17,551 nucleotides of DNA from CAZKMM01 sp964553915 (GTDB lineage Bacteria; RBG-13-61-14; DRUE01). The notes under the pieces are model-generated. The model ran no database searches, had not been told where the DNA came from, and was given only the letters and a program-made list of their open reading frames with translations. Location: assembly GCA_964553915.1 (NCBI GenBank), contig CAZKMM010000047.1, positions 1-17,551 on the forward strand, in the 5' to 3' direction. Of the stretch, positions 1-5,445 are shown in pieces (within the stretch, counting starts at the first letter, position 1; every line of letters begins with the position of its first letter). Position numbers and translations under genes: made by a program.

Positions 1-2
1 CA

Positions 3-143
3 ACCGGACAACTCACGCATAAGATGGTCAATCGCGCGGTTAAGGGCAGGCGGCTTACGCCAAACATCCAGCGCAAGATCATTAACGCCCTGAATAAGGC
101 CGCGGGCAAAGAGTATGAATTGAAAGATCTTTTTAACTATTAG
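3..143 (+). CDS. 3' end of a small helix-turn-helix-like protein (partial)
   Basis: The window opens inside a reading frame that stops with TAG at 141-143; 46 residues are visible and the 5' end lies outside. The visible part is basic and looks all-helical: a THKMVNRAVKGRRLTP stretch that resembles a DNA-recognition helix with its turn, a second helix with NIQRKIINALNKAAG, and a conserved-looking tail KDLFNY. The pattern resembles the C-terminal part of short HTH or DNA-binding proteins, but I cannot name a family. It uses more CGC and GCG codons than the genes that follow. It is separated from cheB by 65 nt without an obvious terminator, so it could be read in the same transcript. The frame is probably real; the HTH role is an inference. 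Confidence 0.55.
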   Translation, partial: TGQLTHKMVNRAVKGRRLTPNIQRKIINALNKAAGKEYELKDLFNY

Positions 144-208
144 AGGCTCATCCTCCGGCATTTTAAGAATGATCTGGTTTATCAGAAGCCTTTTCTTGAG
201 GAGCGGAT

Positions 209-1273
209 GTGGAAAAGGGGTTGATCAGAGTTTTAGTAATAGACGATTCTGCCTATAACCGCAGAATCCTCTCGGAGATTATTAATTCCTGTGGTTTTGC
301 TCAGGTGGTAGGCATTGCCCGGGATGGAGAGGAGGGGCTGAAAAAGGCATTTGAATTAAGACCGGATTTAATCACCCTGGACCTGGAAATGCCTCATATG
401 GATGGGTTTACTTTTTTGAGAATCCTGATGAAAAGTCTGCCCACTCCGGTGGTGGTGGTAAGTTCTCTCAGTGAGGATAGGAATGTTTTTAAGGCGCTGG
501 AGCTGGGAGCTATTGAATTTGTGGCAAAGCCAGATAATAAATCTGCTTCTCAGGAGGAGTTTCAAAGGGAACTGCTCCAGAAAATCAGTTTTACCAATGA
601 AATTCGGATGAGGAATATCCAGAGAAGAATCAGTCAGCAATCTGCAATGAAAATGGGTGAGGTAAGTGAGCCACATCTTCGGGTGGTGCCAGTGGAGGTT
701 CCCAAGAAGGTGGAGTTGATTGCCATTGGTGCCAGCACCGGGGGACCGAGTGCAATTCAGAGCATTCTTACCCAGCTTCCCGAGGATTTAGGAGCCGGGA
801 TTGCCATTGCCCAGCATATGCCTCCGGGGTTCACCAGAGCCTTTGCGGAGAGGCTGAACCGAACCTGCAAACTGGAAGTAAAAGAAGCGGAGATGGGAGA
901 TGAGCTTGCTCCGGGGAGGGTTTTAGTTGCTCCGGGAGGAAAGAATCTTCTGCTCAGAAAAAGGAGGGGAAAAGTAATCGCGATTTTAGAGGATAAAAGC
1001 GAGGCGGACAAATATATTCCCAGCATAGATAAGCTGTTTCTGAGCGGAGCTGATATTTTTGGTCCCCGGATGATTGCGGTGGTTTTAACCGGGATGGGCT
1101 CGGATGGAAAAGAAGGAGCAGAAGCGGTAAAATTAAATGGCGGGATAGTTTTTACGGAATCGGAAAAAACCAGTATTGTTTTTGGAATGCCCCGGGAAGT
1201 AATCAATAGTGGGATCCCGGATAAAGTTTTAAACCTTGAAGAAATCGCTAAAGAAATTTTAAAATACTGCTGA
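209..1273 (+). CDS. cheB: CheB-type response regulator / protein-glutamate methylesterase
   Basis: Two-domain chemotaxis methylesterase of 354 residues, the usual family length. Residues 7-125 are a receiver domain: acidic pair D12-D13, phospho-acceptor D58 in TLDLEMP, and K107 in AKP. After a linker (about 130-168) comes the CheB catalytic domain. The expected triad is present: S176 in GASTGGPS, H203 in AQHMPPGFT and D299 in GMGSDG. In the known family this enzyme hydrolyses or deamidates glutamyl side chains on receptor signalling domains once the receiver is phosphorylated. The start is GTG at 209, six bases after GAGGA (198-202); the nearby ATG at 207 is out of frame and stops at once. 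It is the first intact gene of a tight operon with the GAF and CheY-like genes. No receptor, CheA or CheR gene is in the window, so its target is unknown; it may serve a non-flagellar chemosensory pathway. Confidence 0.93.
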   Translation: MEKGLIRVLVIDDSAYNRRILSEIINSCGFAQVVGIARDGEEGLKKAFELRPDLITLDLEMPHMDGFTFLRILMKSLPTPVVVVSSLSEDRNVFKALELGAIEFVAKPDNKSASQEEFQRELLQKISFTNEIRMRNIQRRISQQSAMKMGEVSEPHLRVVPVEVPKKVELIAIGASTGGPSAIQSILTQLPEDLGAGIAIAQHMPPGFTRAFAERLNRTCKLEVKEAEMGDELAPGRVLVAPGGKNLLLRKRRGKVIAILEDKSEADKYIPSIDKLFLSGADIFGPRMIAVVLTGMGSDGKEGAEAVKLNGGIVFTESEKTSIVFGMPREVINSGIPDKVLNLEEIAKEILKYC

Positions 1274-1281
1274 GGTGAAAG

Positions 1282-2136
1282 ATGGCAGAAGAAAAAGAAA
1301 AAATTTTCAGACCGGTAGAAAAGATCGCTAAAAGCGAAGAAGCAGAAGAAATTCTCCAGATGGTCAATAAGGGAATAGAGTTTACCAAAGAGCTTTTAGG
1401 AGAGAATGAACGGCTTCGCTTTCGGGCGGTTCAGCTTCAGGAGGAGATTCAGGTTCTGAAGCGAGAAGCGGAGCAGGGAGGGCTTAAAAAAAAGCTGGAA
1501 GAGGAGGTTCAGAGGCTGGAACAGGAAAAGAAGAGGCTTTTAGAAGAATACCGTCGGGTGGAGGAACAGAATCGGGAATATGCAATGAGATATATAGAGG
1601 TTGAGGAGGAGAACAATAATCTGGCGAATTTATATGTTTGTTCTTATCAGCTTCATTCCACTTTAGATTTTAATGAGGTGCTTCAGATCATTATGGAAAT
1701 TATCATCAATTTGATTGGTGCGGAAGAATTTGGAATATATTTGCTGGAGGAAAAGACCCAGAGGCTTCGGGCCGTGACAATGGAAGGAAGGGATTTATCC
1801 ACCGCGCCGGTGGTTCTGCTCGGACAGGGGGTAATTGGCAGGTGTGCTTTAACCGGCGAGAATTATTATGCCTCGGACATAGAAGATACTCAAAGGGAAC
1901 GGGGCTGGGATGAGCCTTTAGTCTGCATTCCCTTGAAAATTAAAGACCAGGTGATTGGCGTGATTGTGCTTTATAAATTACTACCGCAAAAGACCCAGTT
2001 TGCTAATGTGGATTATGAGCTATTTACTTTATTAGCCGGACATGCCGCAACCGCGATTTTTTCTTCCCGGCTCTATACTGAGGCACAGAGAAAGCTTCAG
2101 ACCATTAAGGGATTTATGGAGCTTTTGACTCATTAG
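1282..2136 (+). CDS. Coiled-coil GAF-domain protein
   Basis: Cytosolic protein of 284 residues. Residues about 30-115 are rich in E, K, R, L and Q in heptad-like spacing and form a long coiled coil. Residues about 125-265 form a GAF sensor domain, with the helix DFNEVLQIIMEIIINLIGAE, the core strands FGIYLLEE, the GVIGRCALTGE turn, CIPLKIKDQVIGVIVLY and a closing helix ELFTLLAGHAATAI. There is no HAMP, kinase, GGDEF or HTH domain and no membrane segment, so it should sense or bind something and pass the signal by protein contact. The ATG lies 8 nt after the cheB stop, and its GAGGTGAA ribosome site overlaps that stop (1271-1273), implying translational coupling. A CheY-like gene follows 40 nt later. 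The domain calls are firm; the ligand and partner are unknown. Confidence 0.85.
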   Translation: MAEEKEKIFRPVEKIAKSEEAEEILQMVNKGIEFTKELLGENERLRFRAVQLQEEIQVLKREAEQGGLKKKLEEEVQRLEQEKKRLLEEYRRVEEQNREYAMRYIEVEEENNNLANLYVCSYQLHSTLDFNEVLQIIMEIIINLIGAEEFGIYLLEEKTQRLRAVTMEGRDLSTAPVVLLGQGVIGRCALTGENYYASDIEDTQRERGWDEPLVCIPLKIKDQVIGVIVLYKLLPQKTQFANVDYELFTLLAGHAATAIFSSRLYTEAQRKLQTIKGFMELLTH

Positions 2137-2176
2137 CGAATAAAGATATAATGAAAAATTCAAGGGGGCAAGGGAA

Positions 2177-2545
2177 GTGAAAATTCTGGTGGTGGAAGAT
2201 TCTCCAACAATGCGACAGTTAATCAGCTTTGCCCTGAAACGGCTGAGAGGGGCAGAGATTGTAGAAGCTGGCGATGGAGTGGAGGGTTTAAAGAAGCTTA
2301 ACTCAGATACCTTTGACCTGATTATTACAGATATTAATATGCCGGTAATGGATGGTCTTAAGCTCATCAGCCTGGTTCGCCGGGATGTTAAATACCGCAA
2401 TATCCCGATTATGGTCATTACTACCGAAGGAGGAGCAGAAGACCGGGAGCGGGCTCTTGCTCTCGGTGCCAATGCTTATATTACCAAACCAATTCAGGCT
2501 GGGAATGTCCTGGAGGTTGCCAAGAGCCTTCTGGGAATACCTTAA
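2177..2545 (+). CDS. Single-domain CheY-like response regulator
   Basis: A stand-alone receiver domain of 122 residues with all the expected residues: E7-D8 acidic pocket, phospho-acceptor D52 in TDINMP, T82/T83 in VITTEGG and K104 in YITKP. The MPVMDGLKLI and ALGANAYITKP stretches are typical of the CheY/Spo0F class. It has no output domain, so it acts by binding a partner or as a phosphate relay. The start is GTG at 2177, preceded by purine-rich AAGGGA. An in-frame upstream start is excluded by the short gap after the GAF gene (stop at 2136). It ends the cheB-GAF-receiver operon. Whether it works on a motor, on CheB's pathway or on the GAF protein cannot be told from the sequence. Confidence 0.9.
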   Translation: MKILVVEDSPTMRQLISFALKRLRGAEIVEAGDGVEGLKKLNSDTFDLIITDINMPVMDGLKLISLVRRDVKYRNIPIMVITTEGGAEDRERALALGANAYITKPIQAGNVLEVAKSLLGIP

Positions 2546-2554
2546 AGCCCTTAA

Positions 2555-2885
2555 ATGGAGCTTCTTTCCTGGCTTCGGGGCTTAAAGAATTTTCAGGGAA
2601 TTTTATTTTTTAGCCAGCCTGATGGGAATACTGAGAAATCCCTTAAGGAGTTCCGTTATCATCGGCTATCATAATCTGGGAATTGCTCCGGCTCTGGCAA
2701 AAGAAATTCCTCTTCCGGAACTGGAAAAGCCTCCATTTGTAATTTTAAATCTTCCAGAACCGCAGATAGAAAGCTGGCTGGAGGATTTTAAGCTATGCAA
2801 TGATAGATTTTTTTTAAAGGAGAAGCCGGTAATAAAAGAGCTGGAACATTATTTCCCCTTCTTTCAGGAATTAGCCTGGGCTTGA
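2555..2885 (+). pseudogene. Small unknown gene split by a 10-nt duplication
   Basis: A frame opens at ATG 2555 (MELLSWLRGLKNFQGILFFS...) and stops early at TAA 2672-2674. A second frame carries on to TGA 2883-2885 with a protein-like sequence (NLGIAPALAKEIPLPELEK..., ending in PFFQELAWA). At the junction lies TATCAT-CGGC-TATCAT (2657-2672). Removing one 10-nt unit joins the two frames exactly as ...KEFRYHNLGIAPAL..., giving one 106-residue product with no stop. The unit is a partial direct repeat, as expected for a slippage or duplication event. I do not recognise the protein; it has no signal peptide or membrane helix, and the many E/P/L residues suggest a soluble protein. It sits 9 nt after the CheY-like gene and ends 7 nt from the convergent tmk gene. 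An alternative is a shorter real gene starting at ATG 2622 with 87 residues. Confidence 0.5.
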
Positions 2886-2909
2886 GATGGAGCTAAAGCT
2901 TAAGTCCAG
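2876..2909. terminator. Possible hairpin between convergent genes
   Basis: On the + strand transcript, 2876-2886 and 2899-2909 can pair as an 11-bp stem (nine Watson-Crick pairs, two G-U) around a 12-nt loop. It spans the stop codons of the small unknown gene and the convergent tmk. No U-tract follows, so termination is only suggested. Confidence 0.25.
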
Positions 2910-3531
2910 CCCGCTCCAGAAAATTACTAACCTCCCGAATTATCTCCCGAGAAACTTCTTCAATGGGGCGAGAGGCATCTATCACTACAATTCGGAGGTC
3001 GGAATAAAGCTGGCGGGCAAGCTTGAGGTATTTTTCCCGCACCTTTTTCTGCACCTCCAGATTCTCAAATAGCTCGGGCCATAAATACCGTTGCTCTATT
3101 CTTTTTAAGGCAATTTCTGCTGGGCAGTCCAGAAGCACGGTCAGGTCCGGCGGAGGGGCTTCTCGATTGATGACCGAGACCCAGTCCAGCTCGCACTCCA
3201 GAGATTGATATGCCAGGCTGGAAAGAAGATACCGGTCTGAAATCACCACCTTACCCTGCTCCAGGGCAGGAAAAATCTCTCGGGAGAGATGGTCAATCCG
3301 GTCGCCCGCAAAAAGCAGAGCTAGAATATGAGCACCTAAATGTCGCTCTGCAAATTTTTCCTCTCCTTTAAGATATTTTCGGATCAGGCTTCCTATCGGA
3401 CCGGTGCTTGGCTCCGCAGTGAGCTGAACCGAAATCCCTTTTTTTAACAGGCTCTGGTAAAGAAGCTTTGCCTGAGTGGTGGTGCCAGCTCCATCAATTC
3501 CTTCCAGAACAATAAATTTTCCCGGCTCCAT
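2893..3531 (-). CDS. tmk: Thymidylate (dTMP) kinase, P-loop lysine replaced
   Basis: Phosphorylates dTMP to dTDP in the cytosol, an essential step of dTTP synthesis. The product is 212 residues, the usual length. It has the N-terminal P-loop position (residues 10-20, EGIDGAGTTTQ), an AEPSTGPIG segment in place of the family EP-G-T motif, FAGDRIDH (75-82), the SDRYLLSSLAYQ signature around 98-109, and a C-terminal LID-like region with several Arg/Lys. The P-loop lysine, normally in GxxxxGK[ST], is Thr17. I chose ATG 3531 because GGAGG sits just upstream (GGAGGGAAA before ATG). An in-frame TTG at 3546 would add five residues but would put that ribosome site inside the gene. thiD stops 11 nt upstream, so the two are an operon. 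The family call is firm; the altered P-loop does not by itself suggest inactivity. Confidence 0.9.
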   Translation of the reverse strand: MEPGKFIVLEGIDGAGTTTQAKLLYQSLLKKGISVQLTAEPSTGPIGSLIRKYLKGEEKFAERHLGAHILALLFAGDRIDHLSREIFPALEQGKVVISDRYLLSSLAYQSLECELDWVSVINREAPPPDLTVLLDCPAEIALKRIEQRYLWPELFENLEVQKKVREKYLKLARQLYSDLRIVVIDASRPIEEVSREIIREVSNFLERAGLKL

Positions 3532-3542
3532 TTTCCCTCCGT

Positions 3543-4307
3543 TCAATCAAAGATATGGGTTAAATATTTTACTCCAGAAAAATAAAGAAAGCTATTTAAA
3601 GCCTGCTCTAGATATTGCTCTGCCCGCAGAACCGCTTCAGGCAAAGCCAAGCCCTCTGCCAGATACACCGCAACAGCACTGGAAAGAGCACAACCAGTGC
3701 CATGAATCTCTCCCGAAATTCGCTGATGCTGGAATTTTTTTAATTTGCCTTCTTGCCAGAGCCAGTCCTCGGGCTCGCCCCGAAGATGACCGCCTTTGAG
3801 TAAAATTGCCCCTGCTCCTTTTTGCTCCAGTCTTTTAAGAGCCTGAATTCTGTTCTCCTCATTCTGGAGTTTTATCCCGGATAAAAGCTCTGCTTCCATT
3901 AAATTCGGAGTAATGAGGCTTACCAGTGGAAATAAACCTTCCAGGCTTGCCCAGGCAGATTTTTCCAGAAGCTCATAGCCGGTGCTGGAGAGAAGAATCG
4001 GGTCAAGCACCGCAGGGATTTTTACCTGAAAGAGAAATGCTTTTACCGCTTCTATATGCTCCGCATCAATCAAGGCTCCGATTTTCACCGCATCGGGCTT
4101 GGTTTCGGTCAGATGAATTTCTAAAATTCGCCTGAACTCCTCCTTTGGAGTGGGGATTATCTTTTCAATTCCCTTTGGTCCTTGAACCGTAAGCCCGGTG
4201 ATAGCGGTTAAACCAAACCCTCCCAGCTGAGCAAAAACCTTTAAATCCGCCTCAATTCCAGCTCCGCCAGAAGGGTCCGAAGCTGCAATGCTTAAGACCT
4301 TTTTCAT
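3543..4307 (-). CDS. thiD: Hydroxymethylpyrimidine / phosphomethylpyrimidine kinase
   Basis: Ribokinase-fold enzyme of thiamine synthesis that phosphorylates HMP and HMP-P to HMP-PP in the cytosol. At 254 residues it has the family length. Seen in order: the N-terminal SIAASDPSGGAGIEADLK (6-23), VQGP (41-44), VKIGAL (75-79), DPILLSSTG (102-110), ITPNLMEAELL (132-142), LLKGGH (169-174), and the catalytic anion hole HGTGCALSSA (202-211) with C206. No other thi gene is in the window, so it may act in salvage or serve a dispersed pathway. The ATG at 4307 follows AGG closely, a weak ribosome site. It is the first gene of a two-gene unit with tmk and is divergent from the B12-binding gene. Confidence 0.93.
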   Translation of the reverse strand: MKKVLSIAASDPSGGAGIEADLKVFAQLGGFGLTAITGLTVQGPKGIEKIIPTPKEEFRRILEIHLTETKPDAVKIGALIDAEHIEAVKAFLFQVKIPAVLDPILLSSTGYELLEKSAWASLEGLFPLVSLITPNLMEAELLSGIKLQNEENRIQALKRLEQKGAGAILLKGGHLRGEPEDWLWQEGKLKKFQHQRISGEIHGTGCALSSAVAVYLAEGLALPEAVLRAEQYLEQALNSFLYFSGVKYLTHIFD

Positions 4308-4315
4308 ACCTGTTT

Positions 4316-4345
4316 ATCTTAAAGAGATTTTTTAAAAAAAGTCAA
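4316..4345 (-). promoter_or_regulatory. Candidate thiD-tmk promoter
   Basis: On the minus strand TTGACT (4340-4345) and TAAGAT (4316-4321) are 18 bp apart, ending 8 nt before the thiD ATG, so the mRNA would have almost no leader. A second pair farther up, TTTACC (4386-4391) and TAAAAT (4363-4368) with a 17-bp spacer, would give a leader of about 50 nt. Both are matches to the sigma-70 pattern by eye only. Confidence 0.35.
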
Positions 4346-4408
4346 TATAAATCCTGACCCTGATTTTAGTAAATCTTCAATTTATGGTAAATAAAAAGGA
4401 GTTGCCCA

Positions 4409-4810
4409 ATGGGTGAGAAAAAGCTCAGAATCCTCGTTGCCAAGCCTGGCTTGAATGGACACGACCGGGGAGCTAGGATTGTTGCCCGGGCTTTAAGAGA
4501 TGCAGGCTTTGAGGTAATTTATACCGGTCTTCACCAGACCCCGGAAATGATTGTGGAGAGCGCCATCCAGGAAGATGTAGATGCCATTGGCTTGAGCATC
4601 CTCTCTGGTGCCCATCTGAGCATTTTTCCCCGGGTGCTGGAACTTTTAAAGGAAAAGGGTGCAGAGCATATTAAAGTTTTTGGCGGAGGAATTATCCCAC
4701 CGGAAGATGTAGAAAAGCTCAAACAATTAGGGGTCTTAGAAATCTTCCTTCCCGGAACCAGCACCGAAGAGATTATTCGGTTTGTTCAGGAAAAGATTGC
4801 AGGAAAATAA
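4409..4810 (+). CDS. Stand-alone B12-binding subunit, methylmalonyl-CoA-mutase type
   Basis: A 133-residue Rossmann-like cobalamin-binding domain corresponding to the C-terminal domain or small subunit of acyl-CoA mutases. Such subunits carry adenosylcobalamin for a separate catalytic TIM-barrel subunit. Visible marks are ILVAKPGL (8-15), the lower-ligand loop with H18, D19, R20 and G21, ALRDAGFEVIYTGL, the SILSGAH loop that holds the nucleotide tail, and VFGGGIIPPED. In the DxHxxG motif the first Asp is Asn16 here, while the cobalt-ligand His18 is kept. The ATG is preceded by AAGGAG (4396-4401). The next gene, a thiolase remnant, begins 24 nt later, which points to a former acyl-CoA operon. 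No large mutase subunit is in the window. Confidence 0.87.
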   Translation: MGEKKLRILVAKPGLNGHDRGARIVARALRDAGFEVIYTGLHQTPEMIVESAIQEDVDAIGLSILSGAHLSIFPRVLELLKEKGAEHIKVFGGGIIPPEDVEKLKQLGVLEIFLPGTSTEEIIRFVQEKIAGK

Positions 4811-4834
4811 TTAGAGGCTTTAAAGGAGACAAAG

Positions 4835-5306
4835 ATGCTGAGTAAAAAAATAGCTGTGATAGGTTATGGTATTGCCAGCTATGGAGCCACCAGTCCCGAG
4901 GTCTCCTATAAAGAGATGATGTATGAAGCTTGCCTTCCTGTCTATCAGATGGCAGGGATAGACCCGAGTGGATAGCTTTATTTCCTGCTCCGAGGATTTT
5001 AATGAAGGAACCAGCATCTTTGATGAGTATATCCCGGACCAGATGGGAGCGGTTCTCCGCCCCATCCATACCATTGCTGGAGATGGGATTCAGGGAATTG
5101 CCTGTGCCCTAATGGAAATTCTCACCGGCAGGTTTGAGGCTCATAGCAAGGCTTCTAATCTCTCAGACCATATTGGCTTGCTTTTCTTTGTTCAGCACCC
5201 GGCTTTTACCCGCCCGCTTTTTGCTCATCCTTATATCCTGGCTGGTCTGGAAATGCGGGCTTTGAAAGAGGAAGGAAAAATTCTTGCCTCATATTGTCCC
5301 CACTGA
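4835..5306 (+). pseudogene. Thiolase-family pseudogene (frameshifted and truncated)
   Basis: Starts at ATG 4835 with a good AAGGAG (4823-4828) and reads KKIAVIGYGIASYGATSP, typical of the N-terminus of archaeal-type thiolase-fold proteins, up to AGIDP. A TAG at 4973-4975 then stops it. From 4968 the homologous text continues in another frame: VDSFISCSEDFNEG, FDEYIPDQMGA and IAGDGIQGIACAL. After LTGRF the strand that normally precedes EAHSKASN (several hydrophobic residues) seems missing near 5135, and the frame ends at 5306 after AGLEMRALKEEG. Thiolases of this class are near 380-400 residues; about 155 are left, so more than half of the gene is gone. The position of the usual nucleophilic Cys reads GDG. 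The breaks are seen directly; the family and the lost length are inferred from knowledge of the fold. Confidence 0.75.
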
Positions 5307-5345
5307 CCAATTATCAAGTAATACTTTAAAAATTAACTAAAATAA

Positions 5346-5367
5346 TTTGATTTTTGTTTGATTTTTC
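5346..5367. repeat. 11-nt tandem duplication in an AT-rich gap
   Basis: Two copies of TTTGATTTTTG/C lie head to tail in the AT-rich gap (5307-5394) between the thiolase remnant and the groEL terminator. No gene is seen in this 139-nt gap. Confidence 0.5.
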
Positions 5368-5394
5368 GTTTGAAGAGCCTTAAAATTTTTCAAT

Positions 5395-5429
5395 AAAAAA
5401 CCCGGGCAGAGAGCATCTGCCCGGGTTTT
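5395..5429. terminator. Strong bidirectional rho-independent terminator of groESL
   Basis: A perfect 10-bp stem CCCGGGCAGA / TCTGCCCGGG (5401-5410 and 5416-5425) closes a 5-nt loop. On the minus strand it is followed by six T residues (5395-5400), 20 nt after the groEL stop. On the + strand it is followed by TTTT, so it can also stop transcripts from the thiolase side. Confidence 0.92.
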
Positions 5430-5445
5430 GGTTTATTTATTCAGT

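Noticed and set aside
3532..3546. Upstream TTG start for tmk
   Set aside because: It would place the GGAGG ribosome site inside the gene; ATG 3531 gives the usual N-terminus and spacing.
4308..4408. Riboswitch (TPP or B12) upstream of thiD or the B12-binding gene
   Set aside because: The 101-nt gap has no B12-box or thi-box-like core and is too short and AT-rich to hold either fold.
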